A program made the translations under genes and the position numbers. The notes under the pieces are model-generated. The model was not told the origin of the DNA and made no database searches. It worked only from the letters and a program-made list of their open reading frames with translations. From Paraburkholderia phosphatilytica (GTDB taxonomy: Bacteria; Pseudomonadota; Gammaproteobacteria; Burkholderiales; Burkholderiaceae), in NCBI RefSeq assembly GCF_003443895.1, contig NZ_QQOA01000011.1, positions 167,521-231,520 on the forward strand: a stretch of DNA of 64,000 bases. Direction: 5' to 3'. Every line of letters begins with the position of its first letter. The stretch's first letter is position 1. Of the stretch, positions 41,463-49,650 are shown one piece after another.

Positions 41463-41478
41463 TGGCATAGGCCTTGCA
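41463..41478 (+). promoter_or_regulatory. Sigma-54 (-24/-12) promoter
   Basis: TGGCATAGGCCTTGCA matches the TGGCAC-N5-TTGCA consensus with one mismatch, and the invariant GG and GC are separated by exactly ten bases. It lies about 31 bases upstream of the 41510 start codon and downstream of an NtrC-type gene. I regard it as the best-supported promoter in the window. Confidence 0.85.
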
Positions 41479-41509
41479 AAAAGCTCCACGTCAATCGAAG
41501 GAGTGGACC

Positions 41510-42304
41510 ATGCAAGGGATGTCGAAGTATTCAGGCCACAGCGCCGCCGCGCATGTCTTGAGCGCAATAAGCGGTGCGGCGCTCATCGTGGCGAGCAGTG
41601 GCTGTGCAGCACAGGCCCAGCCTGAACCGCCTCCGCCTCCGCCACCGGTCGCGACGGGCGCGACGCCATCCGGACCGCCGCCGGGGATCGCCCCTGTGGC
41701 GCCGCCCCCACCACTGGAAGGCGATCCGCGCGCTGACGCCGGTGTTGCCGTCAGCGCGCAGGGAACCGTCGCGCGCTTTCTCACCAATCCGGATGGAGAT
41801 GTCGACGGCTTTCTGACGGGCAACGGCGCACTCGTGCATTTCCCGCCGCACATGGGCACCCAGCTCACCTCAATGGTCAGCGTAGGTGACAACGTGCAGG
41901 TCAGCGGATGGCGGAATGCGGCCGGCAATCTCACGGCGCAGCGCATCACCAGCACACGAAGCGGCCAGCAACTGGTGGATCAGCCGCCGCAGGCGGGTGC
42001 GCAGCCGCTGCCGCGTGAATTGCGCGGCGCGGCGCTGTCGCGTCTGAGCGTGCAGGGTCAGGTGGCGCACGTCACGACCGCCCCTCGCGGCGAACCGGAC
42101 GGCGTGATCCTCGCCGACGGCACCGTGATCAAGCTCACGCCGCCGATAGCCCAGCAGTTTCCAGCGCTCGTGCAAACCGGCGCGAAGGTCTCGGCGCAAG
42201 GCTATGGCACCCGAAACCAGTACGGCACCGCACTGCAGGCAACGGCATTCGGGACGCCCGGCAACCTGACACGGCTCTACGCCCGTTTGCCACCCGCCCC
42301 CTGA
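41510..42304 (+). CDS. Exported protein with two copies of a small beta domain
   Basis: A 264-residue secreted protein of unknown function, from ATG 41510 with GAAGGAG upstream. A hydrophobic segment (VLSAISGAALIVASSGCAAQ) acts as signal; cleavage after AQA is likelier than lipidation because the residues before Cys are not a good lipobox. A Pro-rich linker (PPPPPPPVATGATP) follows. Two homologous units follow: VARFLTNPDGDVDGFLTG with VHFPPHMG, and VAHVTTAPRGEPDGVILADG with IKLTPPIA. Each looks like an OB-like beta unit. The next gene has two more copies. First gene after the sigma-54 promoter. Confidence 0.8.
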   Translation: MQGMSKYSGHSAAAHVLSAISGAALIVASSGCAAQAQPEPPPPPPPVATGATPSGPPPGIAPVAPPPPLEGDPRADAGVAVSAQGTVARFLTNPDGDVDGFLTGNGALVHFPPHMGTQLTSMVSVGDNVQVSGWRNAAGNLTAQRITSTRSGQQLVDQPPQAGAQPLPRELRGAALSRLSVQGQVAHVTTAPRGEPDGVILADGTVIKLTPPIAQQFPALVQTGAKVSAQGYGTRNQYGTALQATAFGTPGNLTRLYARLPPAP

Positions 42305-42359
42305 GTCACGCCCCTGCGTCACCAGCCAACTGAATCACCAGCAAGAAAGGATTTACGAC

Positions 42360-42911
42360 ATGCATTGGATCGATCCGGACAGCCTTCCCGAAACACGCGG
42401 CACGGTAACGCGTTTCCTCCTGAACCCGCACGGCGAGCTGGATGGCCTGGTGCTCGGCTCGCGGCAACAGCGGCAGGTTCACTTTCCTCCGCACCTGTCG
42501 CGGCAGATCGTGCGACACGTGGCGGCGGGCGATGAGATCCGCGTGCGTGGCGTGAAGCCGCGCAGCGCGGACATGATCGCAGCCGTCTCGGTCACGACGG
42601 GGACAGGCAAGGTCATTCTCGACGAAGGCCCGCATCACAACGGTGACAGACATCACCAGCCGGGTGTGGCTCGCAGGCCGATGCAGGCGAGCGGCGAAGT
42701 GGTGCTGTCGCTGTATGGTCCAAAGGGCGAGCTGCGCGGCGCGCTGCTCGACAATGGCACGTCATTGCGCATGCCTGCGCATGCTGCTGCCGAACTGGCG
42801 GCCTACCTCGCGCAGGGCGCGCACGTCCATGCGTGGGGACGCGGCATCGCGAACCGGCACGGGAAAACCATCGAAGTGGACGAGATCGCTTTCCTCAGCC
42901 ACGAAGGTTAA
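42360..42911 (+). CDS. Cytoplasmic protein with two copies of the same beta domain
   Basis: A 183-residue protein without signal peptide, AAAGGA upstream of ATG 42360. Unit one reads VTRFLLNPHGELDGLVLG with VHFPPHLSRQIV and GDEIRVRGVK. Unit two reads VVLSLYGPKGELRGALLDNG with LRMPAHAAAELAAYL. The shared skeleton G-x-V-x-x-F/L-x-x-x-P-x-G-E/D-x-D/R-G followed by FPPH matches the exported protein encoded just upstream. No known function. Location inside the cell contrasts with its exported paralogue, suggesting sensing or binding of one ligand on both sides of the membrane (inference). Confidence 0.75.
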   Translation: MHWIDPDSLPETRGTVTRFLLNPHGELDGLVLGSRQQRQVHFPPHLSRQIVRHVAAGDEIRVRGVKPRSADMIAAVSVTTGTGKVILDEGPHHNGDRHHQPGVARRPMQASGEVVLSLYGPKGELRGALLDNGTSLRMPAHAAAELAAYLAQGAHVHAWGRGIANRHGKTIEVDEIAFLSHEG

Positions 42912-42918
42912 ACGGAAG

Positions 42919-44154
42919 ATGAACCCCCGGTACGCACTCGAAGCCCTGAACTTTTTCATGGCCGATGTGCAGGCGGGCATCGGGCCATTTCTCGGTGTCT
43001 ATCTGCAGGCGCAGGGCTGGCATCCCGGGGCGATCGGCACGGTGATGACGCTGGGCGGCGTCGCGGGTTTGCTGGCGACTTCGCCGGCCGGCGCGCTCAT
43101 CGATGGGACCCGTCACAAGCGCGGCGTCATCGTCGTGGCGGGTGTGATGACGACGCTTGCCTCACTCGTACTGTGGGTGGCGCATACGTACTGGATGGTC
43201 GCGACATCGCAGATTCTCACGGCAGTCACAGGCGCCGCGCTCGGGCCGGCAGTGGCAGGGGTGACGCTTGGCATCGTCCATGAACGCGGTTTCGATCAAC
43301 AGTTCGGTCGCAACCAGGTGGCCAATCACGCGGGCAATGTCGCCGGCGCCGCCCTGTCGGGCTGGTTCGGCTGGCGCTACGGATTCGGCGCGGTCTTCGC
43401 GCTCGCGGGCGCCTTCGGTGCACTCTCGGTCATCTGGACGCTGCTGATCCCTCGCGATTCGATCGATCACGACAGCGCGCGGGGACTCGCCGCAACATCG
43501 TCCGCGCTGGAGCACGAGCAGGCGAGCGGCTTTCGTGTGCTCGCGACCTGCCGCCCGCTACTGCTGTTGTCTGCCTCGCTCGCAATGTTTCACCTCGGCA
43601 ATGCAGCGATGCTACCGCTCTATGGCCTTGCCGTTGTCGCCGCGCACAAGGGCAATCCGAGCGCGTTCACCGCGCAGACCATCGTGGTCGCACAACTCGT
43701 GATGATTGTCGCGGCGTATTTCGCGAACCGGCTGATCCAGCGCCTCGGATACTGGCGTGTGATGCTGGTTACCTTTCTTGCGTTGCCGTTGCGCGGGCTG
43801 GTCGCGGCACTGTTCATCACAGGCTGGGGAGTCTGGCCCGTGCAGGGGCTCGATGGCATCGGCGCCGGGCTGCAAAGCGTGGTTGTGCCCGCACTCGTCG
43901 TGCGGCTTCTGAAGGGCACCGGACGCGTCAACGTCGGACAGGGCATGGTGATGACCGTGCAGGGCATCGGTGCGTCGCTAAGTCCCGCGCTGGGTGGTGT
44001 GCTTGCGGAGCATTTCGGCTATGCGGCAGCATTTCTCGTGCTGGGCACCGTGTCGACGGGTTCTCTCGCGCTCTGGCTGCTGTCTGGCACCTCGCTGAAG
44101 AAGGTTTGCGGCGTTCGCCGCGATCTCGCTGACCCTGGCTCGCTCGCTACATGA
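42919..44154 (+). CDS. Major facilitator superfamily transporter
   Basis: A 411-residue, 12-helix MFS permease from ATG 42919, seven bases after the previous stop, with ACGGAAG-like bases upstream. Motif A-like sequence between TM2 and TM3 is GALIDGTRHKRGVIV. The loop between TM6 and TM7 is hydrophilic (DSIDHDSARGLAATSSALEH). Its second half starts ATCRPLLLLSASLAMFHLG. It may be an exporter of a small compound; the substrate is not predictable. Its stop overlaps the next permease start, so the two are co-translated. Confidence 0.88.
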   Translation: MNPRYALEALNFFMADVQAGIGPFLGVYLQAQGWHPGAIGTVMTLGGVAGLLATSPAGALIDGTRHKRGVIVVAGVMTTLASLVLWVAHTYWMVATSQILTAVTGAALGPAVAGVTLGIVHERGFDQQFGRNQVANHAGNVAGAALSGWFGWRYGFGAVFALAGAFGALSVIWTLLIPRDSIDHDSARGLAATSSALEHEQASGFRVLATCRPLLLLSASLAMFHLGNAAMLPLYGLAVVAAHKGNPSAFTAQTIVVAQLVMIVAAYFANRLIQRLGYWRVMLVTFLALPLRGLVAALFITGWGVWPVQGLDGIGAGLQSVVVPALVVRLLKGTGRVNVGQGMVMTVQGIGASLSPALGGVLAEHFGYAAAFLVLGTVSTGSLALWLLSGTSLKKVCGVRRDLADPGSLAT

Positions 44155-45404
44155 ATCCGGCTTTCCTCTCGTGGGGCATCGCGTTTGCCGCCACTGCGGG
44201 CGTCATGCTACGTCCGTTTCGCTGGCCCGAAGCGATCTGGGCAGTAGCCGGCGCCGTGCTCCTCGTCGCGCTCAGACTGCTACCGGTCAGTCTCGCGTTG
44301 CAGGCGGTTGGCAAAGGCATCGACGTGTATCTGTTTCTCGTCGGCATGATGCTGCTGTCCGAGCTCGGTCGCCGCGAAGGGTTGTTCGACTGGATCGCGG
44401 TACTTGCGGTGAACCATGCGAAAAGTTCGCCGCGCAAGCTGTTTGTGCTGGTGTACCTGGTCGGCGTCGTGGTGACGACGTTCCTTTCAAACGATGCTGC
44501 CGCGGTCGTGCTGACGCCCGCCGTGTTCGCTGCCGCGAAGACGGCAAATACAAAGCCACTGCCGCTACTTTACATCTGCGCATTCATTGCCAATGCGGCG
44601 AGTTTTGTGTTGCCCGTCTCGAACCCGGCCAACCTCGTGCTGTACGCGAACCACACGCCAAGGCTGGGCTTGTGGCTGTCGCGCTTCGCCATGCCGTCGG
44701 TGCTGTCGATCGTCGCGACCTTCGTGATGCTTCGCTGGACGCAGCGTCGGGAACTACATGGAACATGCGCCTCCGGTCTGCCCGTCGACAAACTGGGCGC
44801 GAACGGCAAGGTGGCGCTGGCGGGCCTCGGCGTGACGGCGGTTGCCTTGCTCGTCGTCTCCGCCTTCGACCTGCAGCTTGGCCTGCCCACCGCCGTGCTC
44901 GGCGTCCTGACGACGTCTGTTGTGCTGATCAGGGAGCGCGAGTCACCAGTGGCGCTGATCAGCGGCATTTCGTGGAGCGTGCTGCCGCTCGTTGCAGGAC
45001 TTTTCGTGCTTGTCGAAATGCTCGCGCACACGGGCGTCATTGCGCAACTCTCGCAATTGCTCGCGCGGGCGACGCAGGACAGTCAGCTGGCTGCGGCCAC
45101 GACGTCCGGGTTTGCCGTCGCGCTAGGCAGCAATGCGATGAACAATCTGCCGGCCGGACTGATAGCCAGCGCGAGCGCATTGCAGGCGCATAGCCCCGAG
45201 CAGGTGATCGACGCCATGCTGATCGGCGTGGACCTCGGCCCGAACCTGTCGGTCACGGGCTCGCTCGCGACGATTCTCTGGCTGCTTTCGATTCGCCGCG
45301 AGGGGGAAGAGGTAAGTTTCATGCAGTTTTTGAAGATCGGATCGTTGGTCATGCTGCCCGCGCTCGTACTCGCGACGGGTGCTCGGCTCCTGGTCGGGTG
45401 TTAA
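44151..45404 (+). CDS. ArsB/NhaD-type (ion transporter superfamily) permease
   Basis: A 417-residue polytopic permease resembling ArsB and other SLC13-like anion or antiporter proteins. Characteristic stretches are FLVGMMLLSELGRREGLFDW, VVVTTFLSNDAAAVVLTPAV and ANAASFVLPVSNPANLVLYA. The SNPANL motif and its C-terminal counterpart (GSNAMNNLPAGLI) are re-entrant hairpin signatures of the family. No arsR, arsC or arsH lies nearby, so arsenite export is not assured; organic anion or Na+/H+ transport are alternatives. Overlaps the MFS stop by four bases and ends the sigma-54 operon. Confidence 0.85.
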   Translation: MNPAFLSWGIAFAATAGVMLRPFRWPEAIWAVAGAVLLVALRLLPVSLALQAVGKGIDVYLFLVGMMLLSELGRREGLFDWIAVLAVNHAKSSPRKLFVLVYLVGVVVTTFLSNDAAAVVLTPAVFAAAKTANTKPLPLLYICAFIANAASFVLPVSNPANLVLYANHTPRLGLWLSRFAMPSVLSIVATFVMLRWTQRRELHGTCASGLPVDKLGANGKVALAGLGVTAVALLVVSAFDLQLGLPTAVLGVLTTSVVLIRERESPVALISGISWSVLPLVAGLFVLVEMLAHTGVIAQLSQLLARATQDSQLAAATTSGFAVALGSNAMNNLPAGLIASASALQAHSPEQVIDAMLIGVDLGPNLSVTGSLATILWLLSIRREGEEVSFMQFLKIGSLVMLPALVLATGARLLVGC

Positions 45405-45609
45405 GCCAGATCAGGAGAGGAGCGCAATGTATGACCGGAACTGCTTCACGAGCGGACCTTGATCGTCGATCGGGCGACTGGCAGCAACGGTCAATCACAG
45501 GCGTCGCCGCTCGGCCCGGAAGTAGCATCGCCGCGATGACTCACGAAGCCGTGAAGGTGTTTGAGGAGAACAGGGCGCCAACGCATATTTGAGACACGGG
45601 TCCAGGCCC

Positions 45610-45981
45610 TCACCGGGTCCAGTAGAAATCCATGGGGATAAGCTCGACGACCCATCCACCTTCTTCACCCAGCGTGGCCGCCGGGTGCATGGAGGCAATG
45701 CGTAACGCCTCGTCATGGGTATCCGCCTCGATGATGAACAGGCCGCCCACGACTTCCTTCGACTCGGTATAGGGCCCATCGGTGACGTGCGTCTTGCCAC
45801 TGCGCGGGCGCAGCGTCCTCCAGTGGTCCAGATCGCCAAGCGATGCGGAAATCAATACCTTGCCGGTAGCCCGCATCCTGTCGTCCAGTGCGGGGCATTG
45901 GCTCACCAGTTTCTTGACGTCGTCTGGCGCCATCGCGGCGAATTCATCGGGGGTGAAGTAGGCCAGGCCGAGGTATTTCAT
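45610..45981 (-). CDS. YCII/DGPF-domain protein
   Basis: A 123-residue dimeric alpha-beta protein, starting MKYLGLAYFTPDEF at ATG 45981. The DGPF-type motif reads VTDGPYTESKEVVGG, and FIIEADTHDEALRIASMHP is the usual second half. YCII proteins are small presumed enzymes, sometimes linked to ECF sigma factors; no sigma factor is adjacent. It is transcribed convergently with the permease operon and stands alone. Confidence 0.88.
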   Translation of the reverse strand: MKYLGLAYFTPDEFAAMAPDDVKKLVSQCPALDDRMRATGKVLISASLGDLDHWRTLRPRSGKTHVTDGPYTESKEVVGGLFIIEADTHDEALRIASMHPAATLGEEGGWVVELIPMDFYWTR

Positions 45982-46086
45982 GGGAGATCCTTTGGGTGTG
46001 AATAACCTGACGACGAAGCTGACGGTCGAAAATCGACAATCTTCTGAAAAGTTTGTAGCGGGTCTCGCCAGACTGACTGTCTGTTT

Positions 46087-46532
46087 TTGGGGCCGTGCGG
46101 TGCCGACCGCCGCGCTCGTGCTGCACATGCGGATCGCGTGAGGCAGAGGTCAGGTCAGCAGAAGACCCGGTGGCCGGTGCAATTCGAGATGACGGGACAG
46201 ACCCGCGAGAGCCTCGATGCATGGATCGAAGCGCGGGGACTGAAGGCGGCGGATTTTCTGTTCCCGAGCCGGGTGTATACGTCGCCGCATCTGTCGACGC
46301 GGCAATATGCCCGGCTGGGTGCACCGCTGGATCGCCTCGATTGGCCTCGACGATACCGCATACGGGTACCCGCACGATGCGCCGCACAAAAGCTTCGCTG
46401 ACCTACCGGTGAACGAAGAACCTTGGGACGGTGCAGTTGCTGCTCGGACATACCAGGCTGGAGAGCACGGTTCGCTATCTCGGCATTGAGGTCGACGATG
46501 CCCTTGAGATGGCGGAGCAGACCGAGGTTTGA
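46087..46532 (+). pseudogene. Decayed tyrosine recombinase (phage-type integrase), C-terminal part
   Basis: Pieces of one integrase fall in different frames: VQFEMTGQTRESLDAWIEAR with ARGLKAADFLFPSRVYTS, then TMRRTKASLTYR, then TVQLLLGHTRLESTVRYLGI ending EMAEQTEV and TGA 46530-46532. The HTMRRT-like R box and the LLGHTRLESTVRYLG tyrosine motif are the catalytic C-terminal signatures. At least two frame changes near 46310-46370 and an in-frame TGA after TYR disrupt it. The N-terminal domain is missing. It records a past mobile element next to the HigBA pair. Confidence 0.8.
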
Positions 46533-46610
46533 CGGCGTCGCGGCCGACGAGCGGTCGCTTGCCGGCCAGGAAGCAATGTTCGGCAATATCGTCGCAGGCC
46601 ACTTTTATGT

Positions 46611-46639
46611 TTGTGCCAGTCCCAAATTGGGACTAAAAT
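46611..46639 (+). promoter_or_regulatory. higBA promoter with embedded operator palindrome
   Basis: TTGTGC (46611-46616) and TAAAAT (46634-46639) are 17 bases apart. The spacer and flanks hold AGTCCCAA-A-TTGGGACT (46618-46634), a 17-base palindrome. A repressor bound there would block RNA polymerase. The predicted transcript begins at or next to the toxin ATG at 46647. Confidence 0.72.
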
Positions 46640-46646
46640 ACGAGGC

Positions 46647-46949
46647 ATGCGAATCGTTGCCAAAAGAATCTTGCTTGACTTCATCGCGCGTCACGCGCAA
46701 GCCGAACAGCCTTTGTTGGCGTGGCACGCGGAAGCGTCGAAGGCCAACTGGAAGACTCCGCAGAACATCAAGGAGCAGTACGCCAGCGCGAGCTTCGTCG
46801 GTCGGAACCGCGTGGTTTTTAACATCAAGGGCAACGATTTCCGGTTGATCGTCGCGGTGGCCTACCAGGTCGGCGTGATGTATGTGAAGTTTGTCGGTAC
46901 GCACGCGGAATACGACAAGATCGATGCGGCAACCGTAGAAATGGAGTAA
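46647..46949 (+). CDS. higB: HigB-family mRNA interferase toxin
   Basis: A 100-residue RelE-superfamily toxin starting MRIVAKRILLDFIARHAQAE. Conserved segments are LLAWHAEASKANWKTPQNIK, NRVVFNIKGNDFRLIVAV and VKFVGTHAEYDKID. This is the HigB_toxin group, which cleaves ribosome-bound mRNA. An upstream Met at 46611 is in frame but lies within the promoter, so ATG 46647 is chosen; the message may be nearly leaderless. The antitoxin gene follows by four bases, the toxin-first order typical of higBA. Confidence 0.93.
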   Translation: MRIVAKRILLDFIARHAQAEQPLLAWHAEASKANWKTPQNIKEQYASASFVGRNRVVFNIKGNDFRLIVAVAYQVGVMYVKFVGTHAEYDKIDAATVEME

Positions 46950-46953
46950 CGAG

Positions 46954-47316
46954 ATGGATATTCACCCGATTCGAACCGAGGCCGATTATGAGGCCGCCCT
47001 GAAGGCGGTGTCTGCGCTCGTCGATATGGATCCTGCTTTGGGCACGCCGGAAGGCGACGAGTTGGAGATTCTGGCGATCCTCGTCGAGAAGTATGAGGCG
47101 GAGCACTTCCCGGTGGCGGCACCGAACCCGATCGACGCGATCAAGTATCGAATGGAACAGGCGGGCCTGTCGGTGCGCGATATGCAGCCGTACATTGGGA
47201 GCAGCAACCGCGTGTACGAGGTGCTGGCGGGCCGGCGCGCGTTGAGCCTCGGTATGATCCGCAAGCTGCACGATGGGCTGCATATTCCCGCTGACGTGCT
47301 GATCGGAATCGCGTAA
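46954..47316 (+). CDS. higA: HigA-family antitoxin
   Basis: A 120-residue antitoxin. The N-terminal half (IRTEADYEAALKAVSALVDM) is the usual acidic toxin-binding region, with GDELEILAILVEKYEAEHFP. The C-terminal HTH reads DAIKYRMEQAGLSVRDMQPY, then SSNRVYEVLAGRRALSLGMI. It should neutralise HigB and, with it, bind the palindrome at 46618. GAGTAACGAG precedes the ATG. Confidence 0.93.
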   Translation: MDIHPIRTEADYEAALKAVSALVDMDPALGTPEGDELEILAILVEKYEAEHFPVAAPNPIDAIKYRMEQAGLSVRDMQPYIGSSNRVYEVLAGRRALSLGMIRKLHDGLHIPADVLIGIA

Positions 47317-48582
47317 CTGCGACATCGACAACAGTCGCCGAAGAGGTGCCGGCTGTCGCAAATAAACCAATGAGCACGGCATCTCCCCAGCCGCCAATTA
47401 CATGATGAGACGTGCAAGGACAGAGATGAGTAGGCTCCGGCGCCGTCTTCTCCTTCCGGCCATGAGGCGACGCTCGCTCGAAAGAGAAATCTGGCTGAAC
47501 CTCGACGCGTTTCGGTCATTCGCAACGTCGGACTACCGCAGCTTTCCGGCGCGGTCTCGACCGATCCCGCTGCTGGTCCGTCGGATTGCAGGCGATCGTA
47601 TCTGCCCGCATGCCTGAAAGAACCCCACGCCTGTGTAAACGCCCCCATAGTTACGTCCGGTCGGTAACTGCGTCTCTCGCACGAGAATGCAACGCAAGAT
47701 CTGCCTCTTTTTATGAATGCGTCGAAACGGTATTGTGAAGCCTCTCCCGGTCAGCTTTGGGAGCGACGTGTACGGGCCCCGGGGCATATCCTGCCCGGGG
47801 CCCTTTTTTGCCTTTCGCGTAGCCAAGGTGGTTGCGAGTGCAAGCGAACGGGCCGACGTCCCACGACGAGGTTATCGGTAGAGGGGGTCCCCTCATGCTT
47901 CTGGTCTTCCACGAGGTTTGCGGATACTGAATGCTGCGTGATGCAGCGGCGAAGACCGTTCATGCCCGGCGGCATGACGCCGGTGATCGCTTGCCGGCGC
48001 CGACCTTCCTTTCGAGGTGCGCACAGGGTTCCGATCTCAGAGTCTTTTTGCCTGTGTCTCCGATCTATCCGCAGGCGATCCGTGCGTGCAGGTTTCTCGG
48101 CGCTGACGCGATGCCAGCCGTGTGTCGAATGAGGCGTCGTTCCCTGAGACCGTCTTCATCGCCCGGGGCTGTGCTGAGACTCAATCTTGACAGCGGGAAT
48201 ATCGCTCTCCAGTTGCAGTGGGCAATGCACTGCTTCCATTCTCATGAGCTTTTTTATCCCGGCAATTCGAATGCCCTGCAAAGTAGCTCAGTTCCGTCCA
48301 GATCAGATCGTTAATTCGCAGTGCGAATAGATAATCGGTAATGTGCGTTCGCACATCGAAATATTTCGTTGAGTTGCATCCGGCATTCGAGTCGGGTCGT
48401 AAGTCGCGTTGAAGACCTGTTGATGTGCTCACCATCCTGGACGAAAGTCACCGGAGAGGCGTCGTTGTGTCTTCGAATACCGGAAGCGATCCGCGTTGTC
48501 GCATCGCCGGGCTGTTCTGTTGTCTCCGCGAACGCGAGTGCTGACGAGTCAGTTCTACCGAATCTTATCAAGGAGCAGAACC
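47317..48582. other. 1.27-kb gap; no supportable protein gene
   Basis: Short overlapping frames occur on both strands, but none has a domain or ribosome site that I trust. The one clear element is the intrinsic terminator at 47774. The last part, 48300-48580, is AT-richer and should contain the promoter of the ferritin-like gene. Confidence 0.5.
47774..47809 (+). terminator. Strong intrinsic terminator, orphan
   Basis: GGGCCCCGGG and CCCGGGGCCC form a perfect ten-base stem around a ten-base loop, followed by six T residues: a textbook Rho-independent terminator on the plus strand. No protein gene ends just upstream; higA stops 458 bases before it. It may end a small RNA or a long higBA 3' region. 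Confidence 0.85.
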
Positions 48583-49548
48583 ATGTCGGATTCAACGAAG
48601 ATCATCGATGCCTTTGACCGTCGCGTGGAGCGTCGCGCAGCCCGACGCCAGTTTTTCAGGAATTCTGGAGGACTTGTGCTGGGACTTGCCGGCGGCGCTG
48701 TCATCAGCGCATGCGGCGGAGGAGGTATCAGCGTTCAGGCGAGCACGACCGCGCCAACCGACGAGGAAATCCTCAACTTTGCGCTCAACCTGGAGTATCT
48801 CGAATCACAGTTCTACTCCTATGCGGCGACAGGTGCTGGCTTGCCCGCAGCGATGACGGCGGGAACAGGGACAATGGGTACGGTGATTCCCGGTCAGGCG
48901 GTGCCGTTCCAGGATCCCGTAGTCAAGGCGTACGCCAATGAAATCGCCAACGATGAGCGCGAGCACGTGGCCTTCCTGCGAAGCGCACTGGGCTCTGCTG
49001 CCGTTGCGATGCCGTCCATCGATATCGGCGGCACGGATCCGAACGGCGCGTTCTCCAACGCAGCCCGGGCGGCCGGGCTCGTTGGCGCGGGTGCGGCATT
49101 CAATCCCTATGCGAACGACAACAACTTCCTGTTGGGCGCCTTCATTTTTGAGGATGTCGGCGTGACGGCCTACAAGGGCGCTTCACCGTTGATCTCGAAC
49201 AAGACCTTCCTCGAGGCCGCTGCGGGCATCCTGGCTGCGGAGGCTTATCACGCGGGGCTCGTTCGCACGACGCTATACGCAAAAGGAGTCGACACCACGA
49301 GCCTTGTGAGCGCCGCCAACGCGATCTCGGCAGCGCGGGATAGCCTGGACAACAACGGCCATGACGATCAGGGCATCTCCGGCTCTGCCGCCGGGACCTC
49401 GAACATCGTGCCGCTGGACAGCAATGGCCTCGCGTACAGCAGGGCGTACGGCAACGTCCTGAATATCGTCTATCTCACCAGCGCGTCCGCCATGAAGGGC
49501 GGCTTCTTCCCGAATGGTGTGAACGGCACGTTGAACATGAGCGCATAG
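48583..49548 (+). CDS. Exported ferritin-like domain lipoprotein
   Basis: A 321-residue protein from ATG 48583 with AAGGAG upstream. The N-terminus has a twin-arginine motif (ARRQFFRNSGG) and a lipobox ISAC at Cys44 before CGGGG, so it is probably a Tat-exported lipoprotein. The ferritin-like four-helix region shows ligand-type Glu/His pairs: LNLEYLESQFYSYA, ANDEREHVAFLRSAL, FIFEDVGVTAYKGA and ILAAEAYHAGLVR. This matches the ferritin-like/desiccation-related family (PF13668). Iron or manganese handling, or stress protection at the cell surface, is likely. An NRAMP manganese transporter gene follows. Confidence 0.87.
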   Translation: MSDSTKIIDAFDRRVERRAARRQFFRNSGGLVLGLAGGAVISACGGGGISVQASTTAPTDEEILNFALNLEYLESQFYSYAATGAGLPAAMTAGTGTMGTVIPGQAVPFQDPVVKAYANEIANDEREHVAFLRSALGSAAVAMPSIDIGGTDPNGAFSNAARAAGLVGAGAAFNPYANDNNFLLGAFIFEDVGVTAYKGASPLISNKTFLEAAAGILAAEAYHAGLVRTTLYAKGVDTTSLVSAANAISAARDSLDNNGHDDQGISGSAAGTSNIVPLDSNGLAYSRAYGNVLNIVYLTSASAMKGGFFPNGVNGTLNMSA

Positions 49549-49650
49549 GTGCCATCGTCCGACCGGCTGCGCGGCGTCGGCGCGACCCGAACCGCGGTGG
49601 CCGGTATTCACGATTGCCTTGATCGAAGCACGCGCTCTTCAGGACCAGCC

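Noticed and set aside
44151..45404. Calling the permease arsB with an arsenic-resistance operon
   Set aside because: No arsR, arsC, arsA or arsH genes are adjacent, and the family also includes other anion transporters and antiporters.
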